From Nitrosomonas sp. Is35 (GTDB taxonomy: Bacteria > Pseudomonadota > Gammaproteobacteria > Burkholderiales > Nitrosomonadaceae), in assembly GCF_033063295.1 (NCBI RefSeq), contig NZ_JAWJZH010000001.1, forward strand, positions 1,178,001 to 1,242,000: DNA of 64,000 bases. The letters run 5' to 3'. The first letter of the stretch is position 1. Every line of letters begins with the position of its first letter. The position numbers and the translations under genes are program-made. This document shows positions 1 to 10,603 of this stretch, in pieces. The notes under the pieces are model-generated. The model did not search any database. It was not told the origin of the DNA and saw only the letters and a list, made by a program, of their open reading frames with translations.

Positions 1-448
1 CCCCTTCCGGCGAAATCACCCCCGGCGTCGAACCGAAACTGCGCGAATATTCCTGCCCTGGGCCTTGCACTGCGTGGTGAATCTTGCCATTGAATTGCAG
101 CGTGAATTCCTGCTGTTCCGGCGGCAGCGTTACGCGGTAGTGCCTGATCGAAATCGGCCGGGATTTCAACGCGACCTCGTTTTCTTCCGCCTGAATTGCA
201 GCCCCTTGAACATTCGTGATCGATAAACCGGCATGTAAAAAGAATTCGAGTTGTACGGGTTCTTTTGCACTCCGCGCCCAATCCGGAATCCGGATTTGAT
301 CTTTGACGCGGATTTCAGAAGTGTTTGGCGATAGTTGAATTTCCATATGATGATGGAAGGTTTCGTTATTTGCCGTGGCAACCGGGCTGATACAGAAGAC
401 GAAGACAAGCACAAAAAAGACGATGCTGAGGTTTAATGATTTTTGCAT
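1..448 (-). CDS. N-terminal part of a secreted M1-like (gluzincin) peptidase, cut by the window edge
   Basis: The minus strand reads in frame from an ATG at 446-448 to the window edge, giving about 149 residues. The first 26 residues look like a signal peptide: MQKS start, hydrophobic core, then PVATA before ANNE. The mature start FHHHMEIQLSP and the later block GPGQEYSRSFGSTPGVISPEG-like segment (last 20 or so residues) resemble the N-terminal beta domain of large M1-family aminopeptidase-like proteins. The zinc site (HExxH) would lie beyond the edge, so activity cannot be judged. An AAGGAG-type site is not obvious; TGTAAGGAG is on the wrong strand. Divergent from the gene at 637. The family call rests on memory of similar N-termini and is moderate. 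Confidence 0.55.
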   Translation of the reverse strand, partial: MQKSLNLSIVFFVLVFVFCISPVATANNETFHHHMEIQLSPNTSEIRVKDQIRIPDWARSAKEPVQLEFFLHAGLSITNVQGAAIQAEENEVALKSRPISIRHYRVTLPPEQQEFTLQFNGKIHHAVQGPGQEYSRSFGSTPGVISPEG

Positions 449-636
449 TTTGTAAGGAGATTGAACGGATTCTGATGATTATTGGGGATTTCAAACGATT
501 TACATTGTAATGTGATTTTGCTCACTGCATGTTTAGCATCATATCAAACATCATTGGTACATTGAGGTAAGTCACAAAACACCGGCATAATGCCAGGGTT
601 ATGACATTTAGCTAAATAATCAATAGCGAGCGAAGA

Positions 637-2412
637 ATGATGGGAAACGACAATAATCAAGATTCCAAGAATGGTCTGATTACGATACTGCTATTCATCA
701 TGCTTACGACCGGTACGCTGATCGACCCGCTAACCAGCACACGGCCATTTGATCCGCAAAATAAAAAATTGTCATTAATGGATGAACGAAAGATTGATGC
801 TCGGCTCTGGCAAGACCCGATCGCAGTAACCGAGCAATTTCTTAATAACAATAAAGAAGCAAAGCAAAATGATGATCGTACCTACTACCTGATTACTGAG
901 TTCGCTCGAAAAATTAAACAGGAAATTGATGACAAAACTGTTAATTTAAAAGTAGTTGCGGTAAGCGTGTTTGGCAGTTCTTATTCTGAGCCAGTTGAGT
1001 ATCGGCTTCGTTATCGAAATGCGGTTGTGTCTGCACTGGGTTCAAGTGGCTATACACCTCAGGATAATGAACATATCAATTATTTTAATCTGACCACCGG
1101 ATTCTCTCCTAATTACTATTTAAGTACAGCGATTACTCTACCTTATGAATGGTACGAGCATAATTCTCGCTCTGAAAAAGTACTGGTTATCTGGTTGAAC
1201 GAAGACAAGATTCCTGAAGGAGAATACCGAAATTTTATTTACTTGCTATATCAAACATTGAAGAAAACTAAACCAGAATCCAGTTTCTCGTTAATTGGAC
1301 CAACCAATACGTCTTTATTGGTGGAGTTGATGAATAGCAAACCGATCGAGAAAAATGCACAATCGTTCAGAATTTTTTCACCAGGCGCAACGATCTCAGA
1401 CGATGACTTGTTGAAAAAAATTAAAGATGACTTTGACGAAGATTGTAAAGAGTCAAAGAATAAAAAAATTCAATGCATGCTGAATAATCGCTCGATTGTG
1501 CGTACGATTGGACCAGACGAAAATCTAGCAAAAGCGCTTCTTTGGGAATTGGAACAACGGGATGTTAATCGTAAGATTCCTATAATTAAAGAAGACTGTA
1601 AGGATCAACTGGTACTCATTAGCGAGCAAGACTCGCTGTATGCTAGAAGTCTTGTCGATCATTTTTCTTCCATTTTAGGAAAACGATGTGAAGGAGGAAA
1701 GAAACTGATCAACAATTTTACTTATTTGCGCGGCTTGGACGGAAAGCTGCCTGAATTCGATGAATCGAATAAAAAATCGCAAAGTGAAAAAAATACCAAA
1801 GAACAAAAAAATATTTTGATGCAACTGGATGATGCTTCGCCCGAGCATGCCGAAGGCCGAAATCAATTCGATTATTTAAGGAGATTGGTCGACAAAATCG
1901 AGCTATTGGATTCCGCCAATGGGGATAGAGGCCAGATCAAGGCAATCGGAATCATCGGGACCGATGTTTACGACAAGCTTCTGATTCTGCATGCATTAAA
2001 AGATAGTTTTAAGCATAAAATTTTCTTTACCACGGATCTGGATGCACGTTTTCTGCATAAGGATCAATCTGCATGGGCAAAAAATTTAGTAATCGCTAGC
2101 AATTTTGATTTTTCGCTGCATCCAGAATTGCAAGATACGGTAATGCCTTTTAGAGATAGCTATCAGACTTCGACGTATCTTGCGACATTGCTTGCTTTAG
2201 ATTCCAACAGTTATAGAAACGATTCTCTAATGTTTCAATATTGGTGGACTAGTCCTCAAATTTTTGAAATTGGGAGAACGCAAGCGATTCACTTAGCATC
2301 ACCTACTGTTGATGATCTCGATAAATGGATAAAGGGTGAATATAAAGCTGGTTCAATAGTAAAGAAACCAAAAAATGGCAGTGGTTGTGGTGTAGAAAAG
2401 GGGGTGTCCTAG
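637..2412 (+). pseudogene. 5' fragment of a large membrane protein gene interrupted by IS256- and IS5-family elements
   Basis: This open frame of 591 codons is the first part of a gene that continues at 3737-4617 and 5424-5932. Its last codons (GVS then stop) come from the IS256-family element. Residues about 14-32 are hydrophobic (GLITILLFIMLTTG) and probably form an N-terminal membrane anchor; the rest, to about residue 585, is a soluble domain, presumably periplasmic. Around residues 430-520 it shows a Rossmann-like alternation (AIGIIGTDVYDKLLILHAL, then IFFTTDLDARFLH), reminiscent of periplasmic-binding-protein folds. I do not recognise a named family. The truncated protein could still be made and would be anchored but lack all later membrane segments. 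Start chosen at the first ATG after the AGCGAGCGAAGA stretch at 624-636. Confidence 0.7.
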
Positions 2413-3728
2413 ATTTTGTGTAAACGGTGGTTAATAATGCCGAGGCATTCTTTCGTTAAATTGAATAGTAAACCTGTTTAGTGCCGGTTTCCAATCTCTT
2501 AGTGGCATAGACCATTTTTTGGCGATATTGCTGAGAGCCAAATAGAACAATTTGATCACAGCTTCATCGTTGGGAAACGATCCACGGTTTTTGCTGACTT
2601 TGCGTAGGCTCATATTGACTGACTCAATCGCATTGGTGGTGTAAATAATGCGCCGTATCTCAGGCGGGTAGTCGAAGAATGGAATGATGCGTTGCCAGTT
2701 ATTGCGCCAAGATCGGGCGATCGGTGGATAAGCATAGTTCCATTTATCTTCAAAGTCGGCTAACGCGTGTTCAGCCTCATCAATCGTGGCGGCGCTGTAG
2801 ACCAAACGTAAATCAGCAGCTACTTCCTTGCGTTTATTCCAGCCGACGTAGTTGAGACTATTACGAACCATGTGCACGATACAGAGTTGTACAATGGCAT
2901 GTGGATAGATGGTTTCAATCGCTTCGGGAAAGCCCTTTAAGCCATCGACACAGGCGATAAAGATATCTTGCACGCCACGATTTTTGAGTTCAGTGACAAC
3001 GCTGAGCCAGAACTTGGCACCCTCGGTCTGAGCAATCCATAAGCCCAGTATTTCTTTATGGCCCTCCATGTTAATGCCGATCGCCAGGTAAATCGCTTTG
3101 GTACGAACGCTACCAGCGTCACGAACTTTGGCATGGATACAATCGAGATAGATCACAGGATACACCGCATCGAGAGGCCGGGATTGCCACTGCTTCACTT
3201 CATCCATTACGCCATCAGTGACCGTAGAAATGAGCGTAGGCGATACTTCTGTGCCATACATTTCAGTGAGGTGCTGTTGGATTTCACGCACTGTCATGCC
3301 ACGGGCATACAGCGAGAGGATCTTGTCATCAAAGCCCGCCCAGCGGGTCTGATGCTTGGAAATGATCAGAGGCTCGAAGCTGCCCTCACGGTCACGGGGG
3401 ATCTCGATGGGTAACTCACCGAATTCACCTTTCAGGGTCTTACGGCTTTTACCATTTCTGGTATTGCCAGTGGCATTGACTACCGTTTCGTGCTTATCGT
3501 GACCAAGATGATCGGCCATTTCTGCTTGCAAGGCACATTCAACCAACGCTTTGGTGAGTTGCTTGAGAAGACCATGCTCACCGATTAAATCTTCTGGCTT
3601 TTTGTAATCGGCCAGCAGGCTATCAATTAAGCCGGCTGGCAGGGGTTTGGGTGTGGTCATTTTTGCTCCAAAAATATATAAACAGTTTCCTGCAATATGA
3701 CCATTTACACAAAATTATTTACACCTCC
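2400..3728 (-). mobile_element. Complete IS256-family insertion sequence, 1329 bp, with 8-bp target duplication
   Basis: The ends form imperfect inverted repeats of about 29 bp: the left end starts GGGGGTGTCCTAGATTTTG and the right end, read inward, starts GGAGGTGTAAATAATTTTG; both continue GTGTAAA and GGT. The target duplication GTAGAAAA is present directly outside both ends, at 2392-2399 and 3729-3736. Eight-base duplications are typical of IS256 elements. Removing the element and one duplication copy restores the host reading frame (V-E-N-V-Q-A), so the boundaries are well fixed. It carries one transposase gene on the minus strand. Confidence 0.95.
2431..3660 (-). CDS. IS256-family (mutator-type) transposase
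   Basis: The 409-residue protein has the normal length for IS256-family DDE transposases. Features in order: an N-terminal region with CALQAEMADHLGHDKHE, the common start of this family; the first catalytic Asp in VIYLDCIHAKVRD (about residue 173); the second in IACVDGLKGFPEAI; the C-terminal Glu in TTNAIESVNMSLRK. The frame is intact, so the element may be active. It lies antiparallel to the gene it interrupts and ends 31 bp from the left inverted repeat. Confidence 0.95.
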   Translation of the reverse strand: MTTPKPLPAGLIDSLLADYKKPEDLIGEHGLLKQLTKALVECALQAEMADHLGHDKHETVVNATGNTRNGKSRKTLKGEFGELPIEIPRDREGSFEPLIISKHQTRWAGFDDKILSLYARGMTVREIQQHLTEMYGTEVSPTLISTVTDGVMDEVKQWQSRPLDAVYPVIYLDCIHAKVRDAGSVRTKAIYLAIGINMEGHKEILGLWIAQTEGAKFWLSVVTELKNRGVQDIFIACVDGLKGFPEAIETIYPHAIVQLCIVHMVRNSLNYVGWNKRKEVAADLRLVYSAATIDEAEHALADFEDKWNYAYPPIARSWRNNWQRIIPFFDYPPEIRRIIYTTNAIESVNMSLRKVSKNRGSFPNDEAVIKLFYLALSNIAKKWSMPLRDWKPALNRFTIQFNERMPRHY

Positions 3729-4628
3729 GTAGAAAATGTACAGGCATGTTTAATCATTGAGCCAGATCGTACTAAACAGATTGACTGGGAAGCTATCTGC
3801 TTTACTTTAATATTACTCCTTTTTGTTGCTCATATTTCTTGGAGGTTCTTTAAAGAAAAACTGATTAATTCAACGAATGGGATGAAGCACGAGGCGCACG
3901 GAACGCAACAACCTTTAAATTTTGACATGGTAGATGATGGTACGAGTGCCGCACAACGAGGTGATTCGCTCGTGCAGTCAGTCGACCGGAAAGATACCAA
4001 GCTAATTCATATTGTCTATATATTACTTCTTGTTCCTACCTTATTGTTTCTTCTGCTTTTCCTAATCTATGAAGATAATTATCCAACTCATACCTACGGG
4101 GAACCATTTTTGTTGTTTGAGGGAGTCAGTGTCTGGCCCAATCTGGTAATCAGATTTGCGGGAATTATGATAATGATTCTTCTCTTTATATGTCATTTTC
4201 GTCCTGATAGGGAAGGAGAGATCGAGGCCATTGAGAAAAAATATGAGCTATGTAAAACAACTTGCTTACGTAGCTGGCAGGAAGCTGTTTGGAAAGGCCC
4301 ATTTCTAAATCTTACTGAGGAAAAAAGCACTGATATTGCTGATTTATGGTCCGAATACAAAAGAGTAATTCAATTTAAGGAATCAAGAGGATATCTTTGG
4401 GTTTTTCTGACTAGCTCAATCTCTCTGGCATTGACCTTATATGCTTTTTGGGAGTTGGGTTACTTAAACTTTCCTGCGCGCGGAGTTATTACATTATATG
4501 GGCACTATTTTCTTGTAACGCTTCAGTTTTTCTTGTTGTGGGGCTTGATTTTTTGGGTTGCATACGAAGCAATTGCTTGCAAGCAGCTTATTGAAGGCAT
4601 CGAATTGGACCAAACTAGGGCCTGTTAA
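3651..4628 (+). pseudogene. Middle fragment of the interrupted large membrane protein gene
   Basis: Genuine host sequence is 3737-4617; the first 29 codons of this open frame are IS256 sequence and the last three codons are IS5 sequence. The host part follows directly from residue 588 of the 637 gene when the IS is removed. It encodes at least five hydrophobic segments: FTLILLLFVAHISW, IVYILLLVPTLLFLLLFLIY, VIRFAGIMIMILLFICHF, WVFLTSSISLALTLYAFW, and YFLVTLQFFLLWGLIFWVAY. A charged loop of about 70 residues (EIEAIEKKYELCKTT onward) sits between the third and fourth. No family is recognised. Whether the fragment is translated from the start inside the IS is unknown. Confidence 0.75.
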
Positions 4629-5421
4629 CACAATCTGATTGCTTCGACGATGAGAGCGAAGTGGATAAAGGAGATGAAGACGACATCGAGCTTATCGAAC
4701 CTGGAGAAGATGCGGCGAAATCCCTTGAGCCTTCTGAACAATCGTTCGATCTCGTTGCGTTTTTTGTACATGGCACGGTTGTATTCCCAGGGTGACAAGC
4801 GATTTGCTTTGGGCGGAACAACCGGGATGTAACCCAAATCTAGTGCCAGTTGCCGGGTTTGGTCGCCCTCATAAGCACGATCCATCAGCAGGTAGGTGGG
4901 CGTATTGACGGGACCGAGGGAAAGCAAAAGCTGCCTGCCCTCTGGCGCATCGTGGGCGTGACCGGGCGAGAGGGCAAAGCCTATGGTTGTTCTGGAATCT
5001 GCGGCAACCAGATGAATTTTGGTGGTCCATCCACCTCGAGATTTTCCGATGGATTGGGGGCCGTTTTTTTTAACGCACCCGTACCGTCGGGATGGACTTT
5101 GATGCTGGTGCTGTCCAGCGAAACAGTTTCAATACGGATACGGATGATTTGCTGATGCTGAAGTTGCCCAAATACATGGCTCAGTACACCACTCTTTGCC
5201 CAGCGATTCATGCGGGTATAGATGGTATGCCAGTTGCCGAATCGCTTGGGCAGTCCTCGCCACTTGCAGCCATGCTCGGCAACGTAAAGAATGGCATTGA
5301 GAACTTGCAGATTGGAATGGCTGACGTTGCCACGCTGACGCGGCAGGCAGTGCTCGATCTGTTGATATTGAGTTTCGGTGATTTCCATCACCAAATTATA
5401 TCAAATAGCGTTAACAGGCCC
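4618..5421 (-). mobile_element. IS5-family (IS427-like) insertion sequence, copy 1, 804 bp, inside the large membrane protein gene
   Basis: The element begins GGGCCTGTTAACACAATC and ends, read inward from the right, GGGCCTGTTAACGCTATT, so the outer 12 bases are perfect inverted repeats. It is flanked by TA on both sides (4616-4617 and 5422-5423), the short duplication expected of the IS427 group. Removing it with one TA joins CAA ACT to AAT TCA in frame. By eye its sequence matches copies at 15149 and 27564; it is in the opposite orientation to both. Confidence 0.95.
4625..5394 (-). CDS. IS5-family transposase, two frames joined by a probable -1 frameshift (copy 1)
   Basis: The first frame (4981-5394) gives 137 residues, the second (ending at 4625) carries the rest. 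The eight-base A run on the coding strand (plus-strand T run 5064-5071) is where a -1 slip joins ALKK to NGPQSIGKSRGGWTTK, the typical continuation of IS5-family transposases. The joined product would be 256 residues with DDE residues in SLDSTSIKVHPDG, LLMDRAYEGD and RNEIERLFRRLKG. The frame break is the same in all three copies, which argues for programmed frameshifting and against decay. Confidence 0.85.
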
Positions 5422-5932
5422 TAATTCAAATAAAACAGTATGGTCACCGGAAGTGCGCAAACAACAATCAGTAATGACGGGACTTCCGGTAGGCATGCTA
5501 AATCCCTATTTACATTTTTTACTGATTACCAAGCTGGTAAAAAGTATCAATAATTTGATTTATATGCCATTTATTTTGATGCTGATCATAGCGATTGGCC
5601 GCAGTAATCTCTTTGACAATCTGGGTTTCTCACCGGCTTTAATCGTTGTGTATCTCCTGGCATCCGTATATCTAATTACTATTTTGTATTTACTGAGAAA
5701 AAGCGCTGAGAAGCAGTGTGGAATGGTAGTGCAATACTATGAAGACTACCGGATGCACTTGGTAGCAATGTCATCCAGTAAATTAAGCAAAGCAGATAAC
5801 TTACTGACCGAGATTCGCAGTGCCAAGCAAAGCACTTTTTTGCCAATCGTGCAGCGGCCCGCATTACTTGCGCTGTTACTGCCCGGTGGTGGTATCGGCT
5901 TAACAAGCATCATCGAATACTTGTACAATTGA
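5378..5932 (+). pseudogene. 3' fragment of the interrupted large membrane protein gene
   Basis: Host sequence starts at 5424; the first 15 codons (GTG start at 5378, MISITKLYQIALTGP) are the end of the IS5 element, which happens to be in the host frame. The fragment carries two hydrophobic segments (IYMPFILMLIIAIG and ALIVVYLLASVYLITILYLL), a 60-residue polar stretch and a hydrophobic C-terminus (LLALLLPGGGIGL). It completes a protein of about 1050 residues when both elements are removed. No homologous family is recognised. Confidence 0.75.
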
Positions 5933-5989
5933 GACCGGATCTTGTAGAGCACAAGATATTTGAATTATTTTTAAGGGTTTTGATATTAA

Positions 5990-7090
5990 ATGAAAATGTG
6001 TGCTGGCAAACCGGATTATTTACAATCCGCGATCAAGTTTTCCCCGGTTTTATTTTGCTTGGCAGCGTTGAATGCCAATGCCACCGGTTTCATCACCGGC
6101 GAACAGCAGCTTTCCGTTAAGGAAAAACGCGCCGGTGAAGCGTATTACCGGGCGGATTCAAAATGGATGATTTATCAGGCGGAAGTGGCGGATGATAATC
6201 CATTTTATCAGATTTTCCTGAAAAATATCGGCAGCGGTGCTGTGACGCAGGTGTCGCCGGGTAGCGGCAAAACCACGTGCGCGTGGGTGCATCCGGCACA
6301 GGAAAAGGTATTGTTTTCGTCAACGCATGACGACAAGGAAGCCAAAGCTAAAATGGCTGCCGAGATCGAGCGCCGCAATGCGGGTGAGCAGAAGTCTTAC
6401 GCGTGGGATTACGATGAGTACTACGATATTTACGAAACCGATTTCACCGGCGGAAATATCAAGAATCTGACCAAAACTTTGGGTTACGATGCCGAAGCGT
6501 CGTGGTCACCGGATGGCAAGTTGATCGCGTTTGCTTCCAACCGCCGCGCCTACAGCGGCGAGTTAACCGAAGAGGAAGCCGCTTTGTTCAAAGCCAATCC
6601 GGCGTCGATGATCGATATTTACATCATGGATGCGGACGGCTCCAACGTCAAACGCCTTACGCAAACCAAAAGCTACGACGGCGGGCCGTTTTTCAGCCCG
6701 GATGGCAAGCGGATCGTGTGGCGGCGTTTCTCGGATAATGGCCGGGAAGCTGAAATATTCACGATGAATATCGACGGTACCGATCAAAAACAAATCACGC
6801 GCCTGAACGCGATGTCGTGGGCGCCTTTTTACCATCCTTCCGGTAAGTACATAATTTTCGCGACCAATCTGCACGGACATCGTAATTTTGAGCTGTACAT
6901 TGTCGACACCGATGGTCAGAAAGAGCCGGTACGTGTGACCGATAAGGAAGGTTTTGACGGCTTGCCGGTATTTACGCCGGATGGCAATTACATTACCTGG
7001 ACCAGCGACCGGACACCCGGTAAGAAGGGATTGTTATTCCACGGCAAGTGGGATCATCAAAAAGCGCTGGAAAGTCTATCGCTGAAGTAA
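5990..7090 (+). CDS. Secreted TolB-like PD40 beta-propeller protein
   Basis: The 366-residue protein has a probable signal peptide (FSPVLFCLAALNANA, cleavage near residue 32) and then repeated PD40 (WD40-like) motifs: ASWSPDGKLIAFASNR, GPFFSPDGKRIVWRR, FYHPSGKYIIFATN, PVFTPDGNYITWTS. Between them come TDFTGGNIKNLT-, DADGSNVKRLTQ- and IDGTDQKQIT-type strands, as in the propeller of TolB and of prolyl-oligopeptidase-like proteins. No catalytic domain follows, so it probably binds a protein or a small ligand in the periplasm. The ATG at 5990 was chosen because it precedes the signal peptide; the ribosome site is weak. It is not tolB itself: the N-terminal TolB domain and the tol-pal neighbours are absent. 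Confidence 0.8.
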   Translation: MKMCAGKPDYLQSAIKFSPVLFCLAALNANATGFITGEQQLSVKEKRAGEAYYRADSKWMIYQAEVADDNPFYQIFLKNIGSGAVTQVSPGSGKTTCAWVHPAQEKVLFSSTHDDKEAKAKMAAEIERRNAGEQKSYAWDYDEYYDIYETDFTGGNIKNLTKTLGYDAEASWSPDGKLIAFASNRRAYSGELTEEEAALFKANPASMIDIYIMDADGSNVKRLTQTKSYDGGPFFSPDGKRIVWRRFSDNGREAEIFTMNIDGTDQKQITRLNAMSWAPFYHPSGKYIIFATNLHGHRNFELYIVDTDGQKEPVRVTDKEGFDGLPVFTPDGNYITWTSDRTPGKKGLLFHGKWDHQKALESLSLK

Positions 7091-7146
7091 ATCAATTGTC
7101 TGCAAGGAAGAGAAGCGCTGGCGGATGACAGAAAAGCCAGCGCTTT

Positions 7147-8493
7147 TTATTTTTCCGCATCTGCGGGATCGGAAAAAAACTTTTCCTTGCGTTTTTGCTC
7201 GTCAAAATACAGCGGTTCATTGGGTTCGAGTTGATTGCCCAGTTTCTGGATTTGCTGCCAGATGCCGGGAAATTCTCCTAGCCGTTTGAAGCGGCGGGCA
7301 TTTTTCTTGAAATCTCTTTTGTCGTTTGCTTTGTACAGCAACTCGAATAGCAACAGCCAGCCGGGAACGTCTTGTTTGTTTTTGGCGAGCTGTTTTTGCA
7401 GCAATTGAATGGCGGCTTCGGGATTTTCCTGCTCGAGCAGCGTGCGCGCTTCGGATACCAGTTGTCCTGGCGGTTCGGGCGGATTCTGCGGTGATTCGGT
7501 TTTTTTATCGTCGCTGCGGCGCAGCAGCAGCGCTTCATATTGATGCCGCTCGGATGGATCGAACGGTTGCGCTGTGTCGCGGGATTGTGCAAGTCTTTCC
7601 TTGATTCTTTGATAGTTGCGCACGATCAGGAAAATAATCAGCAGTGTCAGCAGAATTCCGAGAAGAAATGCATTATCCAATAGCAGGGCGGATTCCGGCG
7701 CAGCCGGATTGGTTTCAACCGGCACAATTGGATTGGCCGGTTGTGGCGTGTTGGCGGGTGATTGCGGCGCTGTGACGATATTCTCCGCGGATTGCACACT
7801 GCTATCAGCAGGCGGTGCCGCAACTGCTTCCTGGGAAGGGTGCGTCATTTCTTCCGGAGGGATAGGCGCTGCACTCTCGCTGCGGCGCTCGTTGCTGCTT
7901 GCTGGAACATGGGCCATGAGTATGGCTTGCATCGCAGTGATCTGCTTTTCAATGGACTCGATGCGCTTTAACAGAATATTGAGTTCGTTGGTTTCATTTT
8001 CAGCAATTTGTTCCAATTGCGCGATCAGTTGCAATGCTTCGTTCAAGTCCGATGTTGCGTTGTCCGGAGCTGATGCTTGCGGTTGACTCTTATTCGCGTT
8101 GTGGCTTGCGTTGGATGGATGCGCTTTAGTTGCCGGTTTTGCATACTTGCCGATGGTTCTTAAATCCGGGATGTGAATCACGGTTCCAGCCGGTATGGGG
8201 CGATAGATTCCATCGGGAAAGTGCTCGGGATTTGTGCGGATAACCGCACGAACAAATGCGTCGCGTGCAACCGCATCGTGCGGAAACATCAAATGACCGA
8301 TCTGAGGAATATCCTCCCCTGGCAAGATTTGCCACTGCATTCCCGGTCTGGCTGCGTTATAGGCAGGATTTCCGGTTTTTTGCTGAGCAGTGTGATCGCG
8401 TTCTGAATGTGAAACAGGTACTTCAGCCGAAACTGAAGTACCTGTCAAAAAGAGAAGAATGACAATGAATAGTTTGCCGCGGGATACAATCAT
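7147..8493 (-). CDS. FimV-like protein with LysM-type N-terminus, one membrane helix and C-terminal TPR
   Basis: 448 residues. An N-terminal signal peptide (LFIVILLFLTGTSVSA) precedes a LysM-like segment: MQWQILPGEDIPQIGHLMFP, then RAVIRTNPEHFPDGIYRPIPAGTV, which matches the peptidoglycan-binding start of FimV proteins. A coiled-coil stretch (residues about 145-195, NEALQLIAQLEQIAE onward), a Pro/Ala-rich linker, a single membrane helix (LLLDNAFLLGILLTLLIIFLIV) and a C-terminal TPR-like helical pair (EARTLLEQENPEAAIQLLQKQL) follow. FimV is involved in type IV pilus assembly and polar localisation; this is shorter than classical FimV and sits alone. Probably an inner-membrane, wall-binding scaffold. 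Confidence 0.75.
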   Translation of the reverse strand: MIVSRGKLFIVILLFLTGTSVSAEVPVSHSERDHTAQQKTGNPAYNAARPGMQWQILPGEDIPQIGHLMFPHDAVARDAFVRAVIRTNPEHFPDGIYRPIPAGTVIHIPDLRTIGKYAKPATKAHPSNASHNANKSQPQASAPDNATSDLNEALQLIAQLEQIAENETNELNILLKRIESIEKQITAMQAILMAHVPASSNERRSESAAPIPPEEMTHPSQEAVAAPPADSSVQSAENIVTAPQSPANTPQPANPIVPVETNPAAPESALLLDNAFLLGILLTLLIIFLIVRNYQRIKERLAQSRDTAQPFDPSERHQYEALLLRRSDDKKTESPQNPPEPPGQLVSEARTLLEQENPEAAIQLLQKQLAKNKQDVPGWLLLFELLYKANDKRDFKKNARRFKRLGEFPGIWQQIQKLGNQLEPNEPLYFDEQKRKEKFFSDPADAEK

Positions 8494-8511
8494 CTAGTTC
8501 AAGAAGGTTTT

Positions 8512-8955
8512 CTATTTACAGTAAGTTGCAATCGTCTTGTTGGCATCGGCAATTTTTCTTTGCCGCAAATCATCATCCACATAAACCATACCACCGGCGC
8601 CATCGGGAACGGTGAGGCGCGGCGAATCGGTGTACATTTTAAGCTGAGTTTGGGCGTCTATACATTTTTTTTTGCTTTCTTCGGATTTGGCTTGCTGTTT
8701 AGTTTCTTCTTCTCTTCTGAGTTGCCGCCGTTTGTCAAATTCTTCTCTGTCTTCGGATAAATTCCTGGGGCTGTTTTGATTTCCTGCGACCGGCGCGGAT
8801 TTGATATTTAATCGTTGCTCGTTCTGAGCAGCATTCGGCGGGGGCGGTTGATCGGTGTATTGTGTTTTGCCGTTTTTATCGACCCACTTATAAATCTGCG
8901 CATTGGCGCTGATGCTCATTAACAGAATCATCACTGTAAATACAAAAATTCTCAT
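8512..8955 (-). CDS. Secreted DUF4124 domain protein
   Basis: 147 residues from the ATG at 8953-8955, which is preceded by GGAG at good spacing and begins a clear signal peptide (RIFVFTVMILLMSISANA). A longer frame upstream to 9084 exists but would bury the signal peptide. The mature protein starts QIYKWVDKNGKTQYTDQPPPP, the DUF4124 signature common in proteobacterial envelope proteins, followed by a charged coiled-coil segment (EEFDKRRQLRREEETKQQAK) and a C-terminal Cys pair (KKCIDAQ, ATYCK). Function unknown. It lies just downstream of, and divergent to, guaB. Confidence 0.85.
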   Translation of the reverse strand: MRIFVFTVMILLMSISANAQIYKWVDKNGKTQYTDQPPPPNAAQNEQRLNIKSAPVAGNQNSPRNLSEDREEFDKRRQLRREEETKQQAKSEESKKKCIDAQTQLKMYTDSPRLTVPDGAGGMVYVDDDLRQRKIADANKTIATYCK

Positions 8956-9067
8956 AGCGTGCTCCAGAACATGAATAATCTGAAATACATCGGTTTCGTA
9001 TTTATGCAACTTAAAGATTTTTCGCATTAAATCATATCTACTGCAAATATGCTGTGTTCTTAGTTGA

Positions 9068-10591
<1,524 letters not shown>

Positions 10592-10603
10592 GAATTCTCT
10601 TCA

